A DNA stretch of 64,000 nucleotides from Ruminiclostridium papyrosolvens DSM 2782 (GTDB taxonomy: Bacteria; Bacillota; Clostridia; Acetivibrionales; DSM-1351), in NCBI RefSeq assembly GCF_029318685.1, contig NZ_CP119677.1, positions 2,101,001-2,165,000 of the forward strand, read 5' to 3'. The notes beneath the pieces are model-generated. The model saw only the letters and a program-made list of their open reading frames with translations, ran no database searches and had not been told where the DNA came from. The position numbers and the translations under genes are program-made. Every line of letters starts with the position of its first letter. The first letter of the stretch is position 1. Shown piece after piece: positions 16,085 to 23,641 of the stretch.

Positions 16085-16732
16085 ATGGCAAGAAACAAAT
16101 ATCCCGAGGAAACAAGGGAGAAAATACTGCAGGTTGCTCAGAGACTTTTCTACGAAAAGGGTTATGACAACACCACCATACAGGACATTATAGATGGTCT
16201 GGGAGGTCTTACTAAGGGAGTGATTTACCATCATTTCAAATCCAAAAAGGATATACTGGAACAGGTAATAAACCGGATTGGACTTCCCGAAGGACAGGAA
16301 AATTGGTATGAAAATTGGCAGGGCGAAAACGGACTTGCAAAAATTAAGAACCAGTTAAAGCTGTCTGTACAAAATCTGGAGAAAAATGCCATTCTTTATT
16401 CTGCGGAAATTTTGGCGAAAAGTCCGCGTATGATTGGAGAACTTTATCTGGAAAGTATGAACGGTGTTGCGCGGTGTCTGCAAACCTATGTCGAGGAGGG
16501 TATTGCGGACGGTTCTATCCAAACTGCCTATCCAAAAGAATTCGCCGAGTTTGGCATCTTGGTCATGAATCTATGGCTGGGTTTGAATATTGCCCGTTCC
16601 TCCAGAGAAGAGCTTGAAAACAAACTGCTCTTTCTTCGGATTTTATTTGAAAGCTTGAATGTGCCATTGATAGACGATGAGTTGGTTAGCAATGTATTTC
16701 ACTTGTTTGATTTTATTAATGACAGGAAATAG
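16085..16732 (+). CDS. TetR/AcrR family transcriptional regulator
   Basis: A 215-residue TetR protein. The HTH is at about 25-50 (TIQDIIDGLGGLTKGVIYHHF, preceded by AQRLFYEKGYDNT), and the rest is the helical ligand domain. It probably represses itself and the MFS/ABC efflux genes downstream, since three copies of one palindrome flank this gene. Base composition is more GC-rich than most of the window. Confidence 0.9.
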   Translation: MARNKYPEETREKILQVAQRLFYEKGYDNTTIQDIIDGLGGLTKGVIYHHFKSKKDILEQVINRIGLPEGQENWYENWQGENGLAKIKNQLKLSVQNLEKNAILYSAEILAKSPRMIGELYLESMNGVARCLQTYVEEGIADGSIQTAYPKEFAEFGILVMNLWLGLNIARSSREELENKLLFLRILFESLNVPLIDDELVSNVFHLFDFINDRK

Positions 16733-16776
16733 CTGCTTTTTACAAAAAAGGAAAGGCAGTTTTATTTTTAACAAGA

Positions 16777-16795
16777 TACATACCTTTGGTATATA
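16777..16795 (+). promoter_or_regulatory. TetR operator copy 2
   Basis: TACATACC-TTT-GGTATATA, same 8-3-8 layout as copy 1, between tetR and the MFS gene. A weak hairpin with a T-rich tail just before it (about 16731-16765) may end tetR. Confidence 0.7.
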
Positions 16796-16839
16796 TCAAA
16801 AGAAACATCAACGTAAAGGGGAAAAATTTTTTAGCTAAA

Positions 16840-16858
16840 TACATACCGTTGGTATGTT
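16840..16858 (+). promoter_or_regulatory. TetR operator copy 3
   Basis: TACATACC-GTT-GGTATGTT, 63 bases after copy 2 (six helical turns, same face of the DNA) and 27 bases before the MFS start. Confidence 0.7.
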
Positions 16859-16884
16859 GTTGCTTTCAGAGAGTGAGGTTTTTT

Positions 16885-18162
16885 ATGAGTACGCAAAATA
16901 AGCTATGGAGCAGAAATTTCAGTTTGTTGGTTGGGGGACAGCTCTTCTCTGTCTTTGCCAACGCCATCCTGCAATTTACTCTGTCCCTGTATGTACTGGA
17001 TTTAACCGGCTCGGCAGGAGTTTTTGCGGGGATTATGGCACTGTCCGTCATCCCAAGGGTGGTATTTTTGCCCTTTGGAGGCATTCTGGCAGACAGGCTT
17101 CCTAAGAAAAAGGTCATGATTGCGTTGGATTCCTGTTACACAATTTTGACGGTAGTGCTGGGGTTGGGCTTGCTGTACCGTGAGTCGGTTCTTCTTATCG
17201 CTGTGATTTCCATTATGCTGGGTGTGGCGTCCGCCTTTGAAACTCCGGTAGTGCAGTCGGCAATTCCGGCCGTTCAACCGAAAGAACATCTGGAGCAGTC
17301 AAACGGTATTGTGAGCGCGGTGGCAATGCTTGCAAATCTCCTCGCCCCTGCTCTAGCAGGACTTTTATACTCTGTGCTTGCAGTGCCCGTTCTGTTCATG
17401 AGCTGCTGTGTTGTGTTTGCTGTTGCTGTTGTATTGGAAAGCTTTTTGATAATCCCATATCAAAAGAGCGTTGATGATAAAAAAGCCGTTGAAATTGTGG
17501 CATATGATGTCAGTGAACTGAATCGCTATCTCAAGACGGAACAGCCTGTCATTGTGAGAATCTCTATTGTGGCGGCTCTCATCAATATGCTTATATCCAG
17601 TTTTCTTGTGGTGGGAATTCCCTATATTGCGCGGGTCAGCTTGTCTGTAAGCAGTGAACTGTTCGGCACCATGCAGACTCTGTTTGCCGTTGGCGGGCTG
17701 CTGGGGAGTATCTCTGTTGGGGTTATCACAAAAGTACTTGCGCCTGACAAGCTTCACAGGCTTTTGCTGGTAGGTGCCGTTTTATTTTCTTGCCTAACAA
17801 TACCATTTCTAGCCCCCATGACGGACAATGCTGCTTTTTGGGTAATAACAGTTGTGTCCACAGTTATGCAGGGTGTGTTTGCTGCTTTGTCTGTTTATTT
17901 GATTTCCCTAATTCAAAAACTGACAAAGCCTGATATGTTGGGAAGGGTAATGTCCATGGTGCTGATGCTGAGCACTGTTGCCCTGCCAATAGGACAGGGA
18001 ATATATGGAGCGCTTATGGAAACCCGGATGAACAGGATTGCTTTTGTGATTCTTGCCGTCGGAATACTCTGTGGGGGAATTGCACTGCTTGCAAGGAAGG
18101 ACTTTGGAAGATTGAACCTACAGCTTGAAAAAGTAAAACAATATGAGGAGGAACATATATGA
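16885..18162 (+). CDS. MFS drug-efflux-like transporter
   Basis: A 425-residue major facilitator with twelve hydrophobic segments; motif A-like GGILADRLPKKKVM near residue 70, as in MefA/DHA3-type exporters. The start ATG 16885 follows GTGAGG; a longer in-frame start at 16786 would run through operator copy 3 and is rejected. It overlaps the ABC ATPase gene by 4 bases (ATGA), so MFS and ABC genes are translationally coupled. The substrate is unknown; a toxic compound sensed by TetR is likely. Confidence 0.88.
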   Translation: MSTQNKLWSRNFSLLVGGQLFSVFANAILQFTLSLYVLDLTGSAGVFAGIMALSVIPRVVFLPFGGILADRLPKKKVMIALDSCYTILTVVLGLGLLYRESVLLIAVISIMLGVASAFETPVVQSAIPAVQPKEHLEQSNGIVSAVAMLANLLAPALAGLLYSVLAVPVLFMSCCVVFAVAVVLESFLIIPYQKSVDDKKAVEIVAYDVSELNRYLKTEQPVIVRISIVAALINMLISSFLVVGIPYIARVSLSVSSELFGTMQTLFAVGGLLGSISVGVITKVLAPDKLHRLLLVGAVLFSCLTIPFLAPMTDNAAFWVITVVSTVMQGVFAALSVYLISLIQKLTKPDMLGRVMSMVLMLSTVALPIGQGIYGALMETRMNRIAFVILAVGILCGGIALLARKDFGRLNLQLEKVKQYEEEHI

Positions 18163-18893
18163 CAGAAAAATACGCTGTTCGCACAAAGGGACTGTACAAA
18201 GCCTTTCATGGAAAGGAGGTTATCCGCAACTGTGCTTTAAACGTGGAGCAAGGCAGTATTTACGGCTTTTTAGGTGCAAATGGCGCCGGAAAAACCACAG
18301 TTTTTAAGCTGCTGACAGGATTGTTGACGCCCACCATGGGAGAAGTCCTTGTGCTGGGAAAGGATATCACCACACATAAATTCGAACTGCTGAGAAGCAT
18401 TGGCAGTCTGATTGAAACGCCTATTTTCTATGAGCATCTGTCCGCAAAAGAAAATTTGGAAATCCACCTCGATTATATGGGTATTGAGCAAGCAGACACC
18501 GAAGCTGCACTGGTGCAGGTAGGTTTACCGGGAACGGGCAGTCAGCCTGTTTCTGAATACTCTCTGGGCATGAGGCAGCGCCTTGGCATCGCCAGGGCTA
18601 TTATCCACCAGCCAAAGCTTTTGATATTGGACGAACCCATAAACGGACTTGACCCAATGGGAATTCGGGAAATCCGAGAGCTGCTTAAACGTCTTGCAGC
18701 GGAAAAAGAGATGACAATTCTGCTTTCCAGCCATATTCTCTCTGAAATTGAGCATATTGCGGATAAAATAGGCATTATTGCTGACGGAACTGTGGTTCAA
18801 GAGGTTATGTTGGAGGATTTGAAAAAAGATAAATCCATTGAGCTTGAGGAATACTTCCTCTCGGTGGTGAAAGGCGGGACGAATCATGCTTAA
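18159..18893 (+). CDS. ABC transporter ATP-binding protein (BcrA-like)
   Basis: A 244-residue ABC ATPase with Walker A GANGAGKTT (about 38-46), signature YSLGMRQRLGIARA, Walker B LLILDEPINGLDP and the switch His in LLSSHILSEIEH. The sequence resembles lantibiotic/bacitracin immunity ATPases. It overlaps the permease gene by 8 bases. Likely pumps or shields against a peptide or lipid-targeting compound. Confidence 0.9.
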   Translation: MTEKYAVRTKGLYKAFHGKEVIRNCALNVEQGSIYGFLGANGAGKTTVFKLLTGLLTPTMGEVLVLGKDITTHKFELLRSIGSLIETPIFYEHLSAKENLEIHLDYMGIEQADTEAALVQVGLPGTGSQPVSEYSLGMRQRLGIARAIIHQPKLLILDEPINGLDPMGIREIRELLKRLAAEKEMTILLSSHILSEIEHIADKIGIIADGTVVQEVMLEDLKKDKSIELEEYFLSVVKGGTNHA

Positions 18894-19593
18894 ATTAATG
18901 AAACTGGAACTGAAACGAAACCGTATTAAGGGATATTTTATTGCGGTACAAATAATTACAGCTGCTATGCTGGGTTTTACCTATTTATTTGCCTTAATGC
19001 CTCAAATAGACCAATCTCAGCGTGACATTGAGCTGTTAATGAGCTACGGTGTATTTACGAGGCTGCTGTGCGTTATCAGCTTACTCTGTTTCACGGTCCT
19101 TTCCGCTGTCATGTTCAACCGCTTTGTGGTGGAGGAGTACACAGGTAAAAAAGCGATTTTGCTGTTTTCCTATCCTGTTGACCGTTCCATGATTCTTTGG
19201 GCAAAAGTTTTTACTGTATTTCTTTTTACGGTAGCTGCCATGACTTCCAGTGGTTTAATTACCTTTTCAATCTTTTTTATCACTGAAGCAACCTTTCATT
19301 TTATGAAGGATACACTGACGTTGAACGTTTTGCTGCAAACTTTTGGGTTTGTTTTGACTTATGCTGTTATAGCCGCATCCTTTGCGACAGTTTCACTATG
19401 GTTCGGATACTGGAAAAAATCTTTCTCAGCAACCTTAGTGGCGAATATTATCTTAGTCAGTTTTTTGGGTAACCTGTTGGTGATGGGAATCCCAAATGCG
19501 ATGGTGTCAATGGGAGTGGCGGCGTTTAGTATTATCATAAGCTTTATTTTTGTAAGGAACCTTCATAGCAAAATCATGAAGCTGGAGGTCTGA
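18886..19593 (+). CDS. ABC transporter permease (ABC-2 type)
   Basis: A 235-residue membrane protein with six hydrophobic segments, beginning MLKLMKLELKRNRIKGYF as in BcrB/lantibiotic-immunity permeases. It is the last gene of the TetR-controlled module and partners the ATPase it overlaps. Confidence 0.85.
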   Translation: MLKLMKLELKRNRIKGYFIAVQIITAAMLGFTYLFALMPQIDQSQRDIELLMSYGVFTRLLCVISLLCFTVLSAVMFNRFVVEEYTGKKAILLFSYPVDRSMILWAKVFTVFLFTVAAMTSSGLITFSIFFITEATFHFMKDTLTLNVLLQTFGFVLTYAVIAASFATVSLWFGYWKKSFSATLVANIILVSFLGNLLVMGIPNAMVSMGVAAFSIIISFIFVRNLHSKIMKLEV

Positions 19594-19627
19594 GAAAGCT
19601 GCAAGATGTATTAAATTTGAAATAAAA

Positions 19628-19670
19628 AATAATCCGAACTTATCCCAAATAGGGACAAGTTCGGATTATT
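19628..19670. terminator. Bidirectional terminator between the ABC permease and tRNA-Lys
   Basis: AATAATCCGAACTT (from 19628) and AAGTTCGGATTATT (to 19670) pair fully, with an inner CCC/GGG extension. A T-run follows on the minus strand (for the tRNA) and a shorter one on the plus strand. Confidence 0.85.
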
Positions 19671-19676
19671 ATGTTT

Positions 19677-19752
19677 TGGTGCGCCATCACGGGGTCGAAC
19701 CGGGGACACCCTGATTAAGAGTCAGGTGCTCTACCAACTGAGCTAATGGCGC
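19677..19752 (-). tRNA. tRNA-Lys (anticodon CTT)
   Basis: A 76-base cloverleaf on the minus strand with CCA encoded. Acceptor GCGCCAT/ATGGCGC, D-arm GCTCAGTTGGTAGAGC, anticodon stem-loop CCTGA-CTCTTAA-TCAGG, and T-arm around TTCGACC with one C-T mismatch in its stem. Loop position 34-36 reads CTT, which decodes AAG. Confidence 0.95.
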
Positions 19753-19793
19753 ATATATTTTTTATAAGTGTTTTGTTTCTCAGAGCGTTTTTT

Positions 19794-19822
19794 ATTATAA
19801 AAGCAAAAAACAATATTGTCAA
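19794..19822 (-). promoter_or_regulatory. Promoter of tRNA-Lys
   Basis: On the minus strand TTGACA (19822-19817), a 17-base spacer and TATAAT (19799-19794): perfect sigma-A consensus, 42 bases before the tRNA. Confidence 0.85.
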
Positions 19823-19884
19823 TACATTTTTAATAATTGCGAGAAAAAATTATGTATTAAAACAGCAGGCAAGTAAAATTAATA

Positions 19885-19902
19885 GGTGGGCTAAGAGTAT
19901 AA
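19885..19902 (+). repeat. Left inverted repeat flanking the 40-residue peptide gene
   Basis: An 18-base sequence beginning GGTGGGCT and ending AGTATAA; matches the inverted copy at 20108-20125 at 16 of 18 positions. It faces the small gene. Confidence 0.7.
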
Positions 19903-19908
19903 GCGGCT

Positions 19909-20031
19909 TTATGCATATTTTCTTCTTCTTTTTTTTCTGGTCGTCTTTTTTTTATTTGAAAAGAGTTTTACTAAAGAAACAACAGTTAAAAGCAGACTCA
20001 AAATATCCTTTATAAATTCTAAAAAATTCAT
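19909..20031 (-). CDS. 40-residue hydrophobic/basic peptide (type I toxin-like)
   Basis: An open frame of 40 codons on the minus strand, too short for ordinary ORF calls. Residues 1-25 (MNFLEFIKDILSLLLTVVSL...) form one membrane-type helix; residues 27-38 are almost all Lys, Arg and Thr (NKKKTTRKKRRRK). The SD AAAGGCGG is 8 bases before ATG. A short membrane helix with a basic tail is the pattern of type I toxins and holin-like peptides of Firmicutes, but no homologue is claimed. The SD can be hidden by an exact complement in its own leader, and inverted repeats flank the locus. Confidence 0.6.
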   Translation of the reverse strand: MNFLEFIKDILSLLLTVVSLVKLFSNKKKTTRKKRRRKYA

Positions 20032-20039
20032 ATTATTTA

Positions 20040-20101
20040 CCGCCTTTCATAAATATGGGTAACCCCCAAAATACATCGTAACCCCACAAATATAAAGGCG
20101 G
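20040..20101 (-). promoter_or_regulatory. Leader hairpin that can hide the SD of the 40-residue peptide
   Basis: On the minus strand CCGCCTTT (20101-20094) is the exact complement of the SD AAAGGCGG (20047-20040), about 46 bases apart. Two copies of GGGGTTAC lie in the loop. Folding would block ribosome entry until something opens the hairpin. Confidence 0.55.
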
Positions 20102-20107
20102 GCGCCA

Positions 20108-20125
20108 TTATACTATCAGCCCACC
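20108..20125 (-). repeat. Right inverted repeat flanking the 40-residue peptide gene
   Basis: On the minus strand this 18-base copy begins GGTGGGCT and ends AGTATAA, and it runs into TATAAT, a possible -10 box for the small gene. On its other side GGTGGGC can pair with GCCCGCC (20103-20097). The rest of 19753-20276 shows no other gene. Confidence 0.65.
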
Positions 20126-20208
20126 GAAATTTATTCTCTTAGTTTAGTAATATTTATGCGGGACAAATTATTTTAGAACTGATTAATTTAAGCTTCACTA
20201 AAACATAG

Positions 20209-20237
20209 TTGACAATTTATTAATGCAAATATAAAAT
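20209..20237 (+). promoter_or_regulatory. Promoter of the DUF2087 regulator gene
   Basis: TTGACA (20209-20214), 17-base spacer, TAAAAT (20232-20237). Confidence 0.65.
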
Positions 20238-20261
20238 GTTTATATAAACAATAAACATTTT
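20233..20261 (+). promoter_or_regulatory. Operator-like inverted repeat at the DUF2087 gene
   Basis: AAAATGTTTAT (20233-20243) and ATAAACATTTT (20251-20261), 11-base perfect arms with a 7-base spacer, over the -10 box and start site and directly before the SD. Suited to autoregulation. Confidence 0.6.
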
Positions 20262-20276
20262 AAGGAGATGTGCAAA

Positions 20277-21044
20277 ATGATTGATAGCATTTTAAAATTG
20301 TCCCTGGATGAAATTAAAAAAGGCTACTCCTATAACCAGGACAAAGGCATATCTACATGTCTTACCTGTGGGAAAACATTTGAATCGGGAGAAATGTTTT
20401 CTATTGACGGAAGGTTCTACGACGCGTCAAAGGCTGTACAAATCCACATACAAAAGGAACATGAAGATATGCTGGACATGTTGACTTCCTTTGATAAGAA
20501 ATACACAGGTATTACAGAGAATCAAAAAGAGCTGCTTTTGATGATATATAAGGGGATGTCTGACAATGATATTGCGAAAAAAACAGGGGTTGCTCCCGCT
20601 ACCGTCAGACGTCAGAGGTTTGTTTTCAGGGAAAAGGCAAAACAGGCGAAGCTGTTTCTTGCCATATTTGAAATTGTAGAGAATAAATATTTACAAAGAA
20701 AGGAAAAAGCTGTGAACGATGAATTAATAAATGTCCACGCCGGTGCAAAAATGATTGATGACAGATATTTGATAACGAAATCAGAGGAGGACAAAATCAT
20801 AGAGTCCCTGTTTGAGTCGTTGGAGCCGCTCAGGCTCAAAATTTTTTCATCGAAAGAGAAAAAGAAAGTTGTAATACTCAGTAAAATTGCTGAACAGTTT
20901 GAGAAGAAAAGAAAATATTCTGAAAAGGAAGTAAATGAAATATTGAAGGGTATTTACTCGGACTTTGCCACAATAAGAAGATACCTTATTGAATACGGTT
21001 ATATGGAAAGGACAAAAGATTGCAGGGAATACTGGTTAAAATAA
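20277..21044 (+). CDS. DUF2087 family HTH transcriptional regulator
   Basis: A 255-residue protein. The N-terminus has a CLTCGKTFESGE motif with a later HIQKEH, resembling a small zinc-binding unit; the middle (about 75-120) is a LuxR-like HTH (MSDNDIAKKTGVAPATVRRQ); the C-terminus (about 175-255) is DUF2087, ending RRYLIEYGYMERTKDCREYWL. DUF2087 proteins are treated as DNA-binding regulators. ATG 20277 has AAGGAG 9 bases upstream; the ATG at 20268 touches the SD and is rejected. The signal is unknown. The flavodoxin gene begins 64 bases later and may be its target. Confidence 0.85.
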   Translation: MIDSILKLSLDEIKKGYSYNQDKGISTCLTCGKTFESGEMFSIDGRFYDASKAVQIHIQKEHEDMLDMLTSFDKKYTGITENQKELLLMIYKGMSDNDIAKKTGVAPATVRRQRFVFREKAKQAKLFLAIFEIVENKYLQRKEKAVNDELINVHAGAKMIDDRYLITKSEEDKIIESLFESLEPLRLKIFSSKEKKKVVILSKIAEQFEKKRKYSEKEVNEILKGIYSDFATIRRYLIEYGYMERTKDCREYWLK

Positions 21045-21108
21045 AAGGTTTCAAAGGGTGTTTTGTTTAAGGTATAATTATATCATAACTCATAAAGGGG
21101 GGAAGTTT

Positions 21109-21639
21109 GTGAAGGCAGTAGTAGTTTACAAATCCAAATCGGGTTTTGCAAAAAAATATGCACAATGGATTGCTGAGGAGCTTCAGGCGGATATTTACGA
21201 AGCTTCAAAAATAGATATTAACATGTTGATGCTCTATGACACAATCATATATGGCGGCGGACTTTATGCAATTGGTATAAATGGACTAAAAACTATAACA
21301 AAGAACTTTGACAAGCTTAAAGATAAAAAAATTGTGGTTTTTGCTACAGGAGCTACGCCACCAAGAGATGAGGATATTGACAAGGTTAAAACTTCCAACT
21401 TTACAGAGGAACAGCAACAGAAGATACGTTTTTTTTACCTGAGAGGCGGTTTTGATTATACCCGGCTTAAACTTATTGACAAAGTACTGATGAATTTGTT
21501 AAAGCTGAAAATGAATTCAAAAGACAAAAACAAGTTGATTCCTGATGAGAAAGGAATGCTTGCAGCCTATGACAAGCCCATTGATTTCACTAGAAAAAAG
21601 AATATTGAAGAATTGATAATGTATGTGAAAGCAAAATGA
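21109..21639 (+). CDS. Flavodoxin-domain protein
   Basis: A 176-residue protein of the flavodoxin_5/protoporphyrinogen-oxidase-like group: VVVYKSKSGFAKKYAQWIAEEL at the FMN phosphate loop, then YGGGLYAIGINGLKTI and VVFATGATPPR. Likely an FMN-binding electron carrier or oxidoreductase in the cytoplasm. Start GTG 21109 after AAAGGGGGGAAG. Confidence 0.8.
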   Translation: MKAVVVYKSKSGFAKKYAQWIAEELQADIYEASKIDINMLMLYDTIIYGGGLYAIGINGLKTITKNFDKLKDKKIVVFATGATPPRDEDIDKVKTSNFTEEQQQKIRFFYLRGGFDYTRLKLIDKVLMNLLKLKMNSKDKNKLIPDEKGMLAAYDKPIDFTRKKNIEELIMYVKAK

Positions 21640-21717
21640 TTAATTAAAATAATAGCTTGATTACTTTACGTTTACTAAAGAGGGGGAATAGCCGTCATAT
21701 CGGCGGGTTAGAAGAAA

Positions 21718-22752
21718 ATGATACGATTTAAATGTGATTACAGCGAGGGCGCACACCCAAAAGTATTGGAGACACTTTTACAGACAAATACGGAGCAGAC
21801 AGTAGGCTATGGAATGGACCAATACTGCATTAAGGCCGCTGGAATAATTAAAGAAAAAATTCAGCGTCAGGATGCAGAAGTACATTTTCTTGTAGGCGGA
21901 ACCCAGACAAATCTGACAGTTACTTCAGCAGCTCTAAGACCTCATCAGGGAGTAATTGCCGCTTATAGCGGACATATAAGTACTCATGAAACAGGTGCAA
22001 TTGAAGCTACAGGACATAAAGTTATTGAACTGCCTAGCAGTGATGGCAAGTTGACTGCCTGGCAGGTCGAAGAAACCGTAAAGGCACATTATTCTGATGA
22101 GAATCATGAACACACGGTTCAGCCCAAAATGGTATATATTTCGAACCCTACGGAAATCGGAACAATATACAGTAAGAAAGAGCTTACAAAACTAAGCAGT
22201 GTGTGTAAGGAAAACGGCCTTATTTTGTACTTGGACGGTGCAAGACTTGGATATGGGTTATGTGCGGAGGACAATGACCTTGACTTGCCAACTATTGCAC
22301 AGTTATGTGATGCTTTCTATATTGGTGGTACCAAGATAGGTGCACTTTTCGGAGAAGCCTTAGTTGTTTGTAATGCTGAGTTAAAAAAGGATTTGAGATA
22401 TATTATAAAACAAAAAGGAGGAATGCTTGCAAAAGGCAGACTCCTTGGATTACAGTTTATTTCTCTGATGGAAAACGATTTGTATTTTCAGATGGCTTCC
22501 CATGCAAACAAAATGGCAATGTTAATAAAGGAAGCTTTTATTAAAAAAGGTTACAGTTTTTTAATATCGTCAACCACAAATCAACAGTTTCCGATATTGC
22601 CAAATGATGTATTAGATAGAATGAAAGTAAATTTTGAATATTCCTACTGGCAGAAAGTAGATGAAAATAAAAGTGCCGTGAGATTCTGCACAAGCTGGGC
22701 AACCAGTACCGAAGCTGTAAAGAAACTGATTGAAGAAATAGAAAAATGGTAA
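21718..22752 (+). CDS. Low-specificity threonine aldolase / beta-eliminating lyase family
   Basis: A 344-residue PLP enzyme of fold type I. HFLVGGTQTNLTV, ISTHETGAIEATGHKV, ISNPTEIGTIYSKKEL, LYLDGARLGYGL and the PLP-lysine block YIGGTKIGALFGEALV (Lys near 207) match threonine aldolases, which split L-threonine to glycine and acetaldehyde. No strong SD is beside the ATG; GAGGGGG lies about 32 bases up, followed by a GCCG/CGGC hairpin (21691-21704) that would bring it closer when folded. Confidence 0.88.
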   Translation: MIRFKCDYSEGAHPKVLETLLQTNTEQTVGYGMDQYCIKAAGIIKEKIQRQDAEVHFLVGGTQTNLTVTSAALRPHQGVIAAYSGHISTHETGAIEATGHKVIELPSSDGKLTAWQVEETVKAHYSDENHEHTVQPKMVYISNPTEIGTIYSKKELTKLSSVCKENGLILYLDGARLGYGLCAEDNDLDLPTIAQLCDAFYIGGTKIGALFGEALVVCNAELKKDLRYIIKQKGGMLAKGRLLGLQFISLMENDLYFQMASHANKMAMLIKEAFIKKGYSFLISSTTNQQFPILPNDVLDRMKVNFEYSYWQKVDENKSAVRFCTSWATSTEAVKKLIEEIEKW

Positions 22753-22830
22753 GTCTGCAATTCTCTTTTTTGTTTATATTAATAAAAAAAGGATATAAAT
22801 AAACTATAAATCAAGAAAGAGGTGTATTAT

Positions 22831-23595
22831 ATGGACTTATTTGATTTAACCGGAAAAGTTGCGGTAGTTACAGGAGCCTCCTCGGGTTTGGGTGTACAGT
22901 TTGCAAAAGCTCTTGCAAGACAAGGTGCTGATTTGGCTATAGTTGCAAGAAGACTTGAGAAACTTAATGATGTATCTGAAGCGATAAAGAAAATGGGAAG
23001 AAAATGTCTTGCATTTAAATGTGACGTTACTAATGAACAGGAAGTTAAGGATACAGTTGCTGCTATAATTGAAAAAATGGGTAAAATTGATATTTTGGTT
23101 AACAATGCAGGTGTAGCAGAAGTAGTTCCTGCTGAAAATCATACAACTGAACAATGGAATAGGGTGCTTGATACTAACCTGACCGGAGTATTTATGTTTG
23201 CAAGAGAAGCAGGAAAAAATATGATAGAAAATAAGTACGGCAGAGTAATTAATATAACCTCTATGTTTGGACATATAGCCAACACAGCAACTCAAAATGC
23301 AAGTTATCATGCATCTAAGGGTGCAGTTGTAAACCTCACACGTGCCTTGGCTGCTGAGTGGGCAAAATATGGCATTACTGTAAATGCTATAGGTCCGGGC
23401 TTTTTTGAATCGGAAATGACAGGAGATATATTAAGTAATCAGGAGTTTAGTAATTTTGTCAGTTTCAGATGCCCTATGGGAAGAGTCGGAAATATGGGTG
23501 AGCTTGACAGTGCTCTGGTATTTTTGGCAGCCAATTCCTCCAGCTATGTTACAGGACAAACTGTTTTTGTAGATGGAGGATGGACAGCGGTATAA
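22831..23595 (+). CDS. SDR family oxidoreductase (gluconate 5-dehydrogenase / 3-ketoacyl reductase-like)
   Basis: A 254-residue classical short-chain dehydrogenase: TGASSGLGVQFAKALARQGA nucleotide loop (about 14-33), NNAGVAE, catalytic Ser in NITSMFGH and YHASKGA (Tyr-xxx-Lys near 160), and a C-terminal SSYVTGQTVFVDGGW. Arg after the loop (ARRLEKL) favours NADP. The exact substrate cannot be read. ATG 22831 follows AAAGAGGTG. Confidence 0.9.
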   Translation: MDLFDLTGKVAVVTGASSGLGVQFAKALARQGADLAIVARRLEKLNDVSEAIKKMGRKCLAFKCDVTNEQEVKDTVAAIIEKMGKIDILVNNAGVAEVVPAENHTTEQWNRVLDTNLTGVFMFAREAGKNMIENKYGRVINITSMFGHIANTATQNASYHASKGAVVNLTRALAAEWAKYGITVNAIGPGFFESEMTGDILSNQEFSNFVSFRCPMGRVGNMGELDSALVFLAANSSSYVTGQTVFVDGGWTAV

Positions 23596-23608
23596 TAAAA
23601 AATGAAAT

Positions 23609-23641
23609 CACCTGCCAGATTATTCACTGACAGGTGGTTTT
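23609..23641. terminator. Bidirectional terminator between converging genes
   Basis: CACCTGCCAG (23609-23618) pairs with CTGACAGGTG (23627-23636) with one mismatch; GTTTT follows on the plus strand. Confidence 0.7.

Noticed and set aside
16786-16884. Longer N-terminus for the MFS transporter
   Set aside because: The extension runs through operator copy 3 and lacks an SD; ATG 16885 has GTGAGG and begins at the usual MFS N-terminus.
19746-20015. An 89-codon plus-strand frame across the tRNA-Lys 5' end and promoter
   Set aside because: It overlaps the tRNA and its consensus promoter, has no SD, and is rich in low-complexity Phe/Lys. The better coding reading of this stretch is the 40-residue minus-strand frame.
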